The notes under the pieces are model-generated. The model was not told the origin of the DNA and made no database searches. It saw nothing but the letters and a program-made list of their open reading frames with translations. From NCBI RefSeq assembly GCF_007994075.1, contig NZ_VIWU01000001.1, forward strand, positions 5,332,001 through 5,396,000: a stretch of DNA of 64,000 bases, written 5' to 3'. The stretch's first letter is position 1, and every line of letters begins with the position of its first letter. A program made the translations under genes and the position numbers. Of the stretch, positions 32,275-40,218 are shown piece after piece. Source of the DNA: Pseudonocardia hierapolitana (GTDB lineage: Bacteria > Actinomycetota > Actinomycetes > Mycobacteriales > Pseudonocardiaceae).

Positions 32275-33672
32275 ATGAGCGACACCACGACGGCCGGATC
32301 CGCCAGCACCGTCGGACCGACGGCGATCGTCGACGAAGGGCTGGGCAACTCCTGCTACCTGGTCGATCTCGGCGACGGCGGGGCGCTGGTGGTCGACCCC
32401 CCGCGGGACCTGCGGGGGGTGCGCGCCGCGGCCCACGAGGCGGGGCTGCGGATCAGGTTCGTCGCCGACACCCACCTGCACGCGGACTTCCTCTCCGGCG
32501 CCGTGCAGCTCGCTCATGACGACGGTGCGTCCGTAGTGGCATCCGCTGCCGGGTGCCGGGAGTTCGCGCACGTCGGGCTCGACGACGGGGCCGAGGTCGA
32601 TCTCGGCGGACTGTGGCTGACCGCGCTCGCCACCCCGGGCCACACCGACGAGCACCTGTCGTTCCTGCTGTCCGACGGTGCCCGACCGGTGGGCGTGTTC
32701 ACCGGCGGGTCGCTGATCGTCGGGTCGGCCGCGCGAACCGACCTGCTCGGACCGGAGCGCGCGGAAGACCTGGCGCGATCGCAGTTCGCGTCCCTGCGAC
32801 GGCTCTCGCGACTGCAGGCGGACACGGCGGTGTGGCCGACCCACGGGGCGGGCTCGTTCTGCTCGGCCCCACCCGGGGCCGAGCGGACGTCGACCATCGG
32901 CCGGGAGCTGGCCACGAACCCACTGCTCGCCATTGACGACGAGGACCGCTTCGTCGAGCGGCTACTGGGTTCGCCGGGCAGCTACCCGCACTACTTCGCG
33001 AGGCTGGCCGAGATCAACCGCCGAGGGCCGTCCGTGCTCGACACCGCCGCGACGGGACGGCTCACCGCGCTCCCCGTGCCGGAGGTGCGGCGGCAGTGCG
33101 CCGACGGCGCGTTCATCGTCGATGTCCGTCCGGTGTCCGACTACGCCCGCGCACACATCCCCGGCTCGATCTCGATCCCGCTGCGCGCCCAGTTCGCCAC
33201 CTGGCTGGGCTGGCTCGTCCCCGCCGACGTCCCCGTGGTCGTCGTGCGGGGCGACGATCAGGATCCCGCCGACCTGGTGTGGCGGGCGGTGAATATCGGG
33301 GTCGAGCGGCTGGTCGGGGAGCTGCACGAGGGGCTCGCCGCCTGGACCGCGGCCGGGCTGCCCACGGCGAGCGTCGGGCTGGTGCGCCCCGGGGAGATCG
33401 ACGCGAACCGGCGGGTGCTCGACGTCCGCCAGGACGCCGAGTTCGCCGCAGGCCACCTGCCGGGCGCCCTGCACGTCGAGCTCGGCGCACTCGCGCGGGA
33501 CGCGGGGGACCTGATCGACACGCCCACGCTGGTGACCTGTGGGCACGGGGAACGCGCCGCGGGAGCGGCAAGCATTCTCGAACGCGCCGGGCACCACGAC
33601 CTGGCCGTCCTCGTCGGCGGCCCCGCCGACTGGGCCGAGGCCACCGGTAGGGAGCTGGAAACGGGGTCGTGA
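32275..33672 (+). CDS. CstB-like persulfide dioxygenase with two rhodanese domains
   Basis: A 465-residue metallo-beta-lactamase/rhodanese fusion. The hydrolase domain (1-240) has THLHADFLSG near 66, TPGHTDEHLSF near 120 and PTHGAGSFC near 197, a pattern typical of persulfide dioxygenases of the CstB type. The first rhodanese (about 275-360) reads VVVVRGDDQD where the Cys should be and is inactive; the second (about 375-460) has LVTCGHGERAAG and is probably active. The enzyme would oxidise persulfides to sulfite or thiosulfate and so detoxify sulfide. GGGAGGG precedes the ATG, and the stop overlaps the MFS gene by four bases. Confidence 0.87.
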   Translation: MSDTTTAGSASTVGPTAIVDEGLGNSCYLVDLGDGGALVVDPPRDLRGVRAAAHEAGLRIRFVADTHLHADFLSGAVQLAHDDGASVVASAAGCREFAHVGLDDGAEVDLGGLWLTALATPGHTDEHLSFLLSDGARPVGVFTGGSLIVGSAARTDLLGPERAEDLARSQFASLRRLSRLQADTAVWPTHGAGSFCSAPPGAERTSTIGRELATNPLLAIDDEDRFVERLLGSPGSYPHYFARLAEINRRGPSVLDTAATGRLTALPVPEVRRQCADGAFIVDVRPVSDYARAHIPGSISIPLRAQFATWLGWLVPADVPVVVVRGDDQDPADLVWRAVNIGVERLVGELHEGLAAWTAAGLPTASVGLVRPGEIDANRRVLDVRQDAEFAAGHLPGALHVELGALARDAGDLIDTPTLVTCGHGERAAGAASILERAGHHDLAVLVGGPADWAEATGRELETGS

Positions 33673-34940
33673 CCGGGCGGCCTCCGCGGTTGGGGCTGCG
33701 GGAGAACCTCGCCCAGTTCGTGCTGCTGGTCGCCGTCAACGCCCTGGTGGGCGGCATGTACGGGCAGGAACGGACGGTGCTGCCCCTGCTGGCGGAGACC
33801 GAGTTCGGGCTCACCCGCTACAGCGGCGTGCTGACCTTCATCCTGGCGTTCGGCGCCACGAAGGCCGTCGCGAACTACGCGGCCGGCGCTCTGTCCGATC
33901 GCTTCGGCCGCAAACCCGTGCTGGTCGGCGGCTGGCTGATCGCACTTCCCGTGCCGCTGCTGCTGATGTGGGCGCCCAGCTGGGGCTGGGTGATCGCGGC
34001 CAACGTCCTGCTCGGGCTCAACCAAGGCCTGACCTGGTCCACCACCGTGGTCATGAAGATCGACCTCGTCGGGCCGGCCCGGCGTGGGCTGGCGATGGGC
34101 CTCAACGAGGCAGCCGGGTACGTCGCCGTCGCGGCGACCGCGCTGGCCACCGGTTACATCGCCGCCCGGGCCGGACTGCGGCCCGAGCCGTTCTTCCTCG
34201 GCGTCGCCTTCGCCGCGCTCGGGCTCGGCCTGTCCACGCTGCTCGTGCGGGAGACCCGCGACCACGCCCGTCTCGAGGCGGCGAACCACGTCGGACGCGC
34301 GGACGGGCGGCACGCGCACCTGCACGCCGGCCTGCCGAGCCGGCAGATCCTCGCCCAGGTCAGCTACCGCGAACCGGCGCTGTCCGCGGCGAGCCACGCC
34401 GGCATGGTCAACAACCTGATGGACGGCGTGGCGTGGGGGCTGCTCCCGCTGCTGTTCGCCCGCGCCGGGCTGCCGGTCGCGCAGATCGGTGTGCTCGCGG
34501 CGCTCTACCCGGCCGTGTGGGGATTCGGCCAGCTCGCCACCGGCGCGCTGTCGGACCGGACCGGCCGCAAACCGCTCATCGTCACCGGGCAGTTCCTGCA
34601 GGCCGCCGCCCTCGCCCTCGTCGCGATCGGCGACTCCTTCCCCGTGTGGGCCGTCGCGGTCGTCCTGCTCGGAGCGGGCACCGCCCTGGTCTACCCGACC
34701 CTGCTTGCCACGATCGGCGACGTCGCCCACCCCGCGTGGCGGGCCCGCGCGGTGGGGGTCTACCGCCTGTGGCGTGACGGGGGGTTCGTCGTCGGGGCTC
34801 TGGTGGCCGGGCTGATCGCCGACGCCTACGGCCTCACCGCCGCCGTCTGGGCCGTCGCCGCGCTGACCACCGCGTCCGGGATCGGGGTCGCGGTGCGCAT
34901 GTACGAAACCCACACGCCCGTGCCGGGAAGATCCCGCTGA
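33669..34940 (+). CDS. MFS transporter of the sulfide-detoxification operon
   Basis: A 423-residue, 12-helix major facilitator. MFS motif A copies are present in both halves (GALSDRFGRKPVLVGGW near 77 and GALSDRTGRKPLIVTGQF near 292). The central loop is His-rich (DGRHAHLHAG). It starts with a GTG inside the end of the persulfide dioxygenase gene, so it is translated with it and may export sulfite, thiosulfate or another sulfur compound. That substrate is inferred from context only. Confidence 0.85.
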   Translation: MTGRPPRLGLRENLAQFVLLVAVNALVGGMYGQERTVLPLLAETEFGLTRYSGVLTFILAFGATKAVANYAAGALSDRFGRKPVLVGGWLIALPVPLLLMWAPSWGWVIAANVLLGLNQGLTWSTTVVMKIDLVGPARRGLAMGLNEAAGYVAVAATALATGYIAARAGLRPEPFFLGVAFAALGLGLSTLLVRETRDHARLEAANHVGRADGRHAHLHAGLPSRQILAQVSYREPALSAASHAGMVNNLMDGVAWGLLPLLFARAGLPVAQIGVLAALYPAVWGFGQLATGALSDRTGRKPLIVTGQFLQAAALALVAIGDSFPVWAVAVVLLGAGTALVYPTLLATIGDVAHPAWRARAVGVYRLWRDGGFVVGALVAGLIADAYGLTAAVWAVAALTTASGIGVAVRMYETHTPVPGRSR

Positions 34941-34960
34941 CGACGCCCGCGTGCAGCCAC

Positions 34961-35386
34961 TCACGCGCTGGCCGCGCCGTCGAGTTCCGCGAAGGGGATG
35001 GGGCAGGCCGGGTCGCACGAGCATTCGGCGAGGTCGCTGCAGTCCGCGGCGAGCACGGCGGTGAGCGTGGCGCGGACCTGCGTCAGGTGGTCGATCTTCG
35101 CGTCGACCTCGGCCAGCTTGGCGGTCGCCGCTGCGCGCAATCCCGGGCGCGGGCCGCGGTGGGAGCCGACCTCGATCAGCTCGCCGATCTCGGTGAGCGT
35201 GAACCCCAGTCGGGCCAGCCCGCGGATGACCCGCAGCGCCGTGACCGCCTGCGAGTCGTACTCCCGGTGCCCGCCCAGGCTGCGCCGCGGCGTGGGGAGC
35301 AGGCCGCGGCGCTCGTAGTAGCGCAGCGTCTGCACGTTCACGCCTGCCTCCCTCGCGAGCTGCCCCGAGCGCAGGGTCGTGCTCAT
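34961..35386 (-). CDS. MerR-family regulator with Cys-rich C-terminus
   Basis: A 141-residue MerR protein. The winged helix (residues 5-75; GQLAREAGVNVQTLRYYERR, RGLARLGFTLTEIGELIEV) is followed by a dimerisation helix and a tail DCSDLAECSCDPACPIPF with five cysteines, suited to a soft metal such as Hg(II), or to redox sensing. Its ATG overlaps the stop of the upstream small gene by four bases. The pair's promoter has a 20-bp spacer with a dyad, as MerR activators require, so it probably activates its own operon. Confidence 0.85.
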   Translation of the reverse strand: MSTTLRSGQLAREAGVNVQTLRYYERRGLLPTPRRSLGGHREYDSQAVTALRVIRGLARLGFTLTEIGELIEVGSHRGPRPGLRAAATAKLAEVDAKIDHLTQVRATLTAVLAADCSDLAECSCDPACPIPFAELDGAASA

Positions 35387-35733
35387 GCGGACTCCCTCGG
35401 CGCACGGGCGCCCTCGGCCCGGCGGGCGAGGCCGTCCAGCACGGCGATCCGGGCTGCCGGCACCTGCACGTCCAGCACCAGGTCGTCCGTCGACGCCGTG
35501 AGCCGGAAGCCGAAGAACGAGCAGCAGGAGGACTCGCGGGCGACCAGATCTCGCACCGCCGATGCCGTCACGGCGCTACCGTCGAGGATCAACCGGAGCC
35601 GCTCGGGCGCCGGTCGCTCCACCCTGTTCAGGGCGGTGGCGAACACGGCGTCGAACTCGGCCGCCCGCAGGGGCTGCTCCTCGGTCGGCAGCGTGCAGGC
35701 GTCGACCGCCACCCAACCATCGCTCGCGCTCAT
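35383..35733 (-). CDS. Unknown small protein with ESSCCSFF motif, coupled to MerR
   Basis: A 116-residue soluble protein. The core DGSAVTASAVRDLVARESSC runs into CSFFGFRLT, with paired cysteines near residue 75, and the rest is short strands. I do not know a function. I recall similar CCSFF proteins beside MerR-type genes in actinobacteria, which with the vicinal cysteines suggests metal or thiol binding. AGGAGGT, an excellent ribosome site, precedes the ATG at 35733. It is the first gene after the MerR-type promoter. Confidence 0.65.
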   Translation of the reverse strand: MSASDGWVAVDACTLPTEEQPLRAAEFDAVFATALNRVERPAPERLRLILDGSAVTASAVRDLVARESSCCSFFGFRLTASTDDLVLDVQVPAARIAVLDGLARRAEGARAPRESA

Positions 35734-35777
35734 CGCACCCACCTCCTGCCGGGGCCCGCCGATTGGGCCGTGCACCC

Positions 35778-35809
35778 ACGCTAAATCCGTACCTGGGTAC
35801 CGGATGCAA
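35778..35809 (-). promoter_or_regulatory. MerR-type promoter with 20-bp spacer
   Basis: On the minus strand, TTGCAT (35809-35804) and TAGCGT (35783-35778) are separated by 20 bp, longer than usual. GTAC-CTGG-GTAC (35789-35800) lies between them, the same layout as the classical mer operator GTAC-N4-GTAC. MerR proteins untwist such promoters. Confidence 0.65.
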
Positions 35810-35846
35810 GTGTTCCGGCGAACCGTGGAACCGGCAGGGCTGAGCT

Positions 35847-35879
35847 ACCGCGGTGAGGGCGGCCCGCCGCACCCGCGGT
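35847..35879 (-). terminator. Hairpin downstream of the GNAT gene
   Basis: ACCGCGG (35847-35853) pairs with CCGCGGT (35873-35879), with further GC pairing inside. It lies 27 bp after the stop of the GNAT gene and before the MerR-type promoter, so it probably ends GNAT transcription. Confidence 0.4.
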
Positions 35880-35905
35880 CCCGTGGATGACGCCGGCCGA
35901 GCGGC

Positions 35906-36397
35906 TCAGCGCCCGGTCCCGTTGACGGCGATGTCGAGGCGCAGCAGCGGGCGGGGCCAGGTGATCCGGCCGGTAGGCGGGATCTCACCCACCCGGACCG
36001 CGCCGACCGATCGGTAGAAGCCCTCCGACGGCGGGTGCGACACGATGTGGAGACGCTCGACGCCCATCTCCCTGCTGATCGCGACGACGTCGTCCATCAA
36101 GGCGCGGCCGATGCCGTGACCCTGCCGGTCGTCGGCCACGAACATGAAGTCGAGCTCCGCCTCGCCCGCCACCCCGCGGCCCGGCACCAGCAGGCTGGCG
36201 AACCCGACGATCCCGCCCTGGTCGTCGACGCACACCCGCGTCGGGTTCGCGGCCAGGTAGGCGTCGTCGATGAGCTGCGGCGCGACCATCACGCGGTACT
36301 CGCCGTCGTAGGCGCCGGAGCCGCGCACCATCCGGGTCAACTCCGGCCCGTCCGTCGACCAGGCATCGCGGATTCGGAGGGGTGCGGTCGAGTCCAT
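35906..36397 (-). CDS. GNAT-family N-acetyltransferase
   Basis: A 163-residue acetyl-CoA-dependent acyltransferase. The acetyl-CoA loop is VADDRQGHGIGRALMDDVVA near residues 90-110, preceded by the strand ELDFMFV, with a late HPPSEGFYRSVGAVRVG segment. The acceptor is unknown. A 9-bp-arm palindrome lies 11 bp upstream of the ATG, and the gene is last in a run that starts with the CmtR-like sensor. Confidence 0.85.
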   Translation of the reverse strand: MDSTAPLRIRDAWSTDGPELTRMVRGSGAYDGEYRVMVAPQLIDDAYLAANPTRVCVDDQGGIVGFASLLVPGRGVAGEAELDFMFVADDRQGHGIGRALMDDVVAISREMGVERLHIVSHPPSEGFYRSVGAVRVGEIPPTGRITWPRPLLRLDIAVNGTGR

Positions 36398-36407
36398 ACC
36401 CACATCA

Positions 36408-36429
36408 TGCCCTATAGGGGTATAGGGCA
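36408..36429. promoter_or_regulatory. Perfect palindrome upstream of the GNAT gene
   Basis: TGCCCTATA and TATAGGGCA are inverted around GGGG. The CCCTATA half shares CCCTAT with the ArsR-type site at 38080-38091. It lies directly after the methyltransferase stop, so it may be an operator for the GNAT gene, a terminator, or both. Confidence 0.5.
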
Positions 36430-37056
36430 CTAGGCGCCGGGCTTGCCGGCGACGACGCGCTCGACGATCCCCAGCCTGAACCGCTCCTGCTGCTCGATCA
36501 CGAATCCCTGGTCGCGCACGTGGAGGACCGGCCGGCGGCGGAAGTGCTCCCCGCCGGTCGGGATCGTCACCAGCTCGAGCATCCGCTGGAGCAGCCGCGC
36601 CGGCGCGGACGTGCTGACGACGTGATCGGCCAGGCGCAGCCGCCCGCCGGGCCGCAGCACTCGCCACATCTCGGCGATGGCGCGGCGGTCGTCGGGGATG
36701 GCGCACAGCGCGAACGTGCACACCACCGTGTCGAAGGCGGCGTCGGGGAACTCCAGCCGGTGCGCGTCGCCGACCTGCAGGGAGACCGTGCGGCCGCTCG
36801 TGGCGGCGCGGCGCCGGGCGTGTTCGAGCATCTCGGGGCTGAGGTCGACGCCGGTGATCGAGACGTCCGCGGGGTAACTGTCGAGGTTGAGGCCCGTGCC
36901 GATGCCCACCTCGAGCACGTCCCCGACCGCCCCGTGGCACACCCACTGCCTGCTGTCACCGAACACCTTGCGGTCGAGGAACGCCATCTGCCTGTCGTAG
37001 GAGCCGGCGTGCTTGTCCCAGTAGCGGCGCAGGCGCTCTGCCTCCGGTCCTCTCAT
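36430..37056 (-). CDS. Class I SAM-dependent methyltransferase (UbiE-like)
   Basis: A 208-residue methyltransferase with motif I VLEVGIGTGLNLDSYP near residue 47, the acidic GVDLSPEML near 70, GDAHRLEFPDAAFDTVVCTF near 97 and LRPGGRLRLADHVV near 135. It overlaps the CDF gene by four bases, so it is part of the metal-resistance operon. A methyltransferase here could act on a metalloid such as arsenic or tellurium, or on a lipid; the Cys pattern of arsenite methyltransferases is absent, so arsenic is unlikely. Confidence 0.82.
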   Translation of the reverse strand: MRGPEAERLRRYWDKHAGSYDRQMAFLDRKVFGDSRQWVCHGAVGDVLEVGIGTGLNLDSYPADVSITGVDLSPEMLEHARRRAATSGRTVSLQVGDAHRLEFPDAAFDTVVCTFALCAIPDDRRAIAEMWRVLRPGGRLRLADHVVSTSAPARLLQRMLELVTIPTGGEHFRRRPVLHVRDQGFVIEQQERFRLGIVERVVAGKPGA

Positions 37057-37724
37057 GACGTGGCCTCGTCCTCCTCGGCGCAGCAGTCACATCCGTCCTC
37101 GTCGTCGAGCCGAACGGGTGGGCAGCAGGTCTCGCCGCGCAGGGCCTCGCGGCCCTCCCGCACGGCGACGGCGGCCAGCCCGAGCGCGACCACGGGGTCG
37201 GCCCACCACCAGCCGAGCGTGGCGTTCAGCACGAGTCCGACCAGGACCGCGGCCGAGAGGTAGGTGCACAGCAGGGTCTGCTTCGAGTCGGCCACCGCGC
37301 TGGCCGAGCCCAGCTCGCGCCCGGCGCGCCGCTGGGCCCATGACAGGAAGGGCATGATCACGACGCTGACGGCGACCAGCGCGATCCCGACGTCCGACCG
37401 CTCGGGTTCGTGCCCGCCGACGAGCGTGCGCAGCGCCTCGACCGTGACGTAGGCGGCGAGGACGAAGAACGACCCCGCGATGACCCGCAGCGCGACCTTC
37501 TCCCGTCGCTCGTGGTCCGGGCCGGCGAACTGCCAGGCGACCGCGGCGGCTGAACTGACCTCGATCACCGAGTCCAGGCCGAACCCGATCAGCGCGATCG
37601 ACGAGGCGATCGTGCCCGCGGTGATCGCCACGACCGCCTCGATGACGTTGTAGGTGATCGTCGCCGCGACGAGCAGCCGGATGCGGCGCCGCAGCACGGC
37701 TCGACGATCGACGGCGATGCTCAC
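37053..37724 (-). CDS. Cation diffusion facilitator-like metal exporter with Cys-rich tail
   Basis: A 223-residue membrane protein with about six helices. The metal-site helices are suggested by SIALIGFGLDSVIEVSSAAA near residue 43 and ASAVADSKQTLLCTYLSAA near 145. The usual cytoplasmic C-terminal domain is missing; instead the protein ends GETCCPPVRLDDEDGCDCC plus acidic residues, a likely soft-metal site with five Cys. It starts at a GTG overlapping the ArsR stop, so the sensor, pump and methyltransferase form one operon. The substrate is probably Cd, Pb or Zn, judged from the sensor. Confidence 0.82.
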   Translation of the reverse strand: MSIAVDRRAVLRRRIRLLVAATITYNVIEAVVAITAGTIASSIALIGFGLDSVIEVSSAAAVAWQFAGPDHERREKVALRVIAGSFFVLAAYVTVEALRTLVGGHEPERSDVGIALVAVSVVIMPFLSWAQRRAGRELGSASAVADSKQTLLCTYLSAAVLVGLVLNATLGWWWADPVVALGLAAVAVREGREALRGETCCPPVRLDDEDGCDCCAEEDEATS

Positions 37725-38071
37725 GACGCCACCTCGGCCGGCGTCCCGTAGACGGGGCAGAGCGCCACCGCCGAGCCGGTCTCGGAGAGCAGCAGTTCCG
37801 CGCTGCGCAGGAGATCGATCAGCTCGGGGCGGGTGAGCGAGTAGAACGACTGGCGGCCCTCGACGCGGAAGTCGACCAGCCCGCAGTCGCGCAGGCAAGC
37901 CACGTGCTTGGACACCGTCGACTGTGCCAGCCCGAGCGCCCGGGTCAGGTCGACCACGCGGGCCTCCCCGTGCGCCAGCCGTCGGACGATCGCGAGCCGC
38001 GCCGGGTCGCCGAGCGAGCGGAACAGCGCGACCGCGGGGGTCAGATCCTGATCGCAACAATCGATCGCCAC
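37721..38071 (-). CDS. ArsR-family Cd/Pb-type metal sensor, CmtR-like
   Basis: A 116-residue repressor. The winged helix contains LTRALGLAQSTVSKHVACLR followed by DCGLVDF; the two cysteines in ACLRDC sit in the recognition helix exactly as in mycobacterial CmtR (Cys57/Cys61), and a third Cys in AVALCPVYG matches CmtR's C-terminal ligand. CmtR senses Cd(II) and Pb(II). An extra DCCDQD is at the N-terminus. The GTG start is six bases after a -10 box overlapped by a palindrome, giving a leaderless autoregulated mRNA. It heads the operon with the CDF exporter. Confidence 0.87.
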   Translation of the reverse strand: MAIDCCDQDLTPAVALFRSLGDPARLAIVRRLAHGEARVVDLTRALGLAQSTVSKHVACLRDCGLVDFRVEGRQSFYSLTRPELIDLLRSAELLLSETGSAVALCPVYGTPAEVAS

Positions 38072-38077
38072 TCGGCG

Positions 38078-38091
38078 ATGATAGCCCTATC
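38078..38091 (-). promoter_or_regulatory. Leaderless promoter and operator of the CmtR-like gene
   Basis: The minus-strand -10 box TATCAT (38083-38078) ends six bases before the GTG. GATAG-CC-CTATC (38080-38091), with inverted arms around CC, overlaps it. ArsR proteins commonly block the -10 region in this way. Confidence 0.6.
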
Positions 38092-38187
38092 CAGCGATGA
38101 TCAGTGCCCGGCGCGTGGCATCACCGCGGTTCGCGTGCTCACGGGGGAGAGGTTGCCCTGACCGTCGTTCTGGCGCATGCTCTAAAC

Positions 38188-38203
38188 CGTACACCAGTGT
38201 TCG
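38188..38203 (+). promoter_or_regulatory. Candidate TetR operator of the DHA2 pump operon
   Basis: CGTACAC-CA-GTGTTCG has inverted ACAC/GTGT arms flanked by a matching CG pair, 20 bp before the pump's ATG. The tetR gene is the second gene of the operon, which suggests feedback control. Confidence 0.4.
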
Positions 38204-38222
38204 ACTTACAGGAGGTTCGGCG

Positions 38223-39620
38223 ATGACCCGAGGCCGGTTGATGCTCGCCTTGCTCGCTTTCGCCCAGTTCATGCTGATCGTCGACATCACCGTCGTGCAG
38301 GTCGCGCTGCCGAGCATCGGGGTCGACCTCGCGCTGGGCCGCGAGGCGCTGACCTGGGTGGTGACCACGTACACCCTCGTCTTCGGCGGCCTGATGATCC
38401 TGGGTGGCCGCCTCGCCGACGTCCTGGGCGCGCGGCGCACCCTGCTCGTCGGGCTGACCGTCTTCACGGCGGCGTCCCTGGTGTGCGGCCTGGCCACGTC
38501 GGGGGGCGTTCTCATCGGGGCGCGGGCCGCGCAGGGCGTCGGTGCGGCGCTGCTGTCACCCGCGGCGCTCGCGATCATCACCACTTCGTTCCGCGGGAAC
38601 GACCGCAGCCGCGCACTGGGCGTGTGGGCGGCGATCGGCGGCGCGGGGGCCGCGGCCGGCGTGCTGCTGAGCGGCCTGCTGACGGCCGGTCCGGGGTGGC
38701 AGTGGGTGTTCTGGGTCAACGTGCCGGTCGGCGTCGTGGTGCTGGCCCTGATCCCCGGCCTCGTCCGGCCGGACGGCACGGTCGGAGCTCGGCAGCCGGT
38801 CGACGTGCCGGGTGCCCTCGCGGTCACGGCGGCCACGGCCCTGTTGATCTACGGCGTCGTGCACGCGGGCGAGGCCGGGTGGGCTGCTCCGGTCACGGTG
38901 GGTGCGCTGCTCGCGGCGGTCATCGGCTACGCCGTGTTCGGCGGGATCGAGTCCCGGGTCGCGACGCCGTTGATGCGACCGCAGACACTCGCCCGCAGGC
39001 CGGTGGTCTCCGGCACGCTGCTCATGCTGGTGGCCACCGGGCTGATGCTGGGGCTGTTCTTCCTCACCTCGCTCTACCTGCAGCACGTCCGCGGCCTGGA
39101 CGCGCTGGCCACCGGCCTGCTGTTCCTCCCGGTTGCGCTCGCGATCACCGCGGGTGCGCAGCTCGGGGCGCACCTGGTCGGGCGGGTCGGTGGCCGCGCC
39201 GTCGCGGTGGGTGGGTTGCTGCTCACGGCGCTGGGAGCGGCCGTGCTGACGCAGGCCCCGGCCGTCGACGGAGTGATCGCCGCCGTGCTACCCGGGTTCG
39301 TGCTGGCAGCCTTCGGGATCGGGCCGGTGTTCGTCGCGGCCACGACGACGACGCTCGCGAACGTGCCGCCCGACGAGGCGGGTGTCGCCTCCGGTGTGGT
39401 CAACACGTTCCACGAGCTCGGCGGGAGCATCGGCGTCGCGCTCGTCTCGACCGTCGCCGCGGTGAGCATCTCGGGCTCCGGTACGAGCGGGTTCACCAGC
39501 GGTTACGTGGTGTGCTCCGTGGTCGCCGCCGTCGCGGGCGTGGTCGCGCTGGGGCTCGTGCCCGGCGGGAAGCCGCACGCCGTGGCCGGGCACGGACACG
39601 GGGTGGCTCAGGGACACTGA
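38223..39620 (+). CDS. MFS drug efflux pump, DHA2 (14-helix) type
   Basis: A 465-residue exporter of the same broad family as the pump at 8483. FAQFMLIVDITVVQVALPSI opens helix 1 and motif A is GGRLADVLGARRTLLVG near residue 60; SPAALAIITTSF and GVVNTFHELGGSIGVAL also fit the family. The C-terminus is His-rich (HAVAGHGHGVAQGH). AGGAGG precedes the ATG. Its own tetR gene follows by a few bases. The substrate is unknown. Confidence 0.88.
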   Translation: MTRGRLMLALLAFAQFMLIVDITVVQVALPSIGVDLALGREALTWVVTTYTLVFGGLMILGGRLADVLGARRTLLVGLTVFTAASLVCGLATSGGVLIGARAAQGVGAALLSPAALAIITTSFRGNDRSRALGVWAAIGGAGAAAGVLLSGLLTAGPGWQWVFWVNVPVGVVVLALIPGLVRPDGTVGARQPVDVPGALAVTAATALLIYGVVHAGEAGWAAPVTVGALLAAVIGYAVFGGIESRVATPLMRPQTLARRPVVSGTLLMLVATGLMLGLFFLTSLYLQHVRGLDALATGLLFLPVALAITAGAQLGAHLVGRVGGRAVAVGGLLLTALGAAVLTQAPAVDGVIAAVLPGFVLAAFGIGPVFVAATTTTLANVPPDEAGVASGVVNTFHELGGSIGVALVSTVAAVSISGSGTSGFTSGYVVCSVVAAVAGVVALGLVPGGKPHAVAGHGHGVAQGH

Positions 39621-39624
39621 GCTG

Positions 39625-40218
39625 GTGGCTGGGGACCCGATCAGCGAGAAGCCGCGGCGGCGCCGGGCCGACGCGGAGCGCAACGTGGCGGCGATCGTGG
39701 CGGCGGCCCGTGACCTGCTGTCCCGCGGAACGCTGCCGTCGATGGGCGAGGTCGCGGTGGCCGCCGGCGTGGGCCGGGTCACGCTCTACGCGCACTTCGC
39801 GTCCCGCGAGGTCCTCCTCGACGCCGTCGTCCGCCAGGTGATGGCGGAGACCGATCAGGTACTGACCGGTCTCCGCCTCGACGACGACCCGCCGCAGGTC
39901 GCGCTGGACCGGCTGGTCCGCACGTCCTGGCAGATCCTGGACCGTCAACGCACCGTGCGGTCCGTTGCGCTCGCCGAGCTCGGCCCCGAGGCCCTGCGCG
40001 AGCAGCACGACCGGGTCGCCCACCACGTCGAGCGCCTGATCGCACGGGGGAAGGACGACGGCGTGTTCCGCGCGGACCTGCCCGAGCCGTGGCTGGTGGC
40101 GGCCTTCTACGCCACGGTGCACGCCGCGGCCGACGAGGTCAGCGGCAGCCGGCTCGACGCACGGGTGGCGCCCGACGTGCTGGGCGCCACCCTGCGGTCG
40201 ATCCTCGAGGTGGGCTAG
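39625..40218 (+). CDS. TetR-family regulator of the DHA2 pump
   Basis: A 197-residue TetR repressor with a helix-turn-helix at about residues 20-65 (AIVAAARDLLSRGTLPSMGE, GVGRVTLYAHFASREVLLDA). It starts at a GTG four bases after the pump stop and is cotranscribed with it. The palindrome at 38188-38203 is its likely operator. The stop overlaps the DUF305 gene's end by four bases (convergent). Confidence 0.88.
   Translation: MAGDPISEKPRRRRADAERNVAAIVAAARDLLSRGTLPSMGEVAVAAGVGRVTLYAHFASREVLLDAVVRQVMAETDQVLTGLRLDDDPPQVALDRLVRTSWQILDRQRTVRSVALAELGPEALREQHDRVAHHVERLIARGKDDGVFRADLPEPWLVAAFYATVHAAADEVSGSRLDARVAPDVLGATLRSILEVG

Noticed and set aside
36430..37056. Arsenite methyltransferase
   Set aside because: The methyltransferase in the metal operon lacks the conserved cysteines of ArsM, so only a general class I methyltransferase call is supported.
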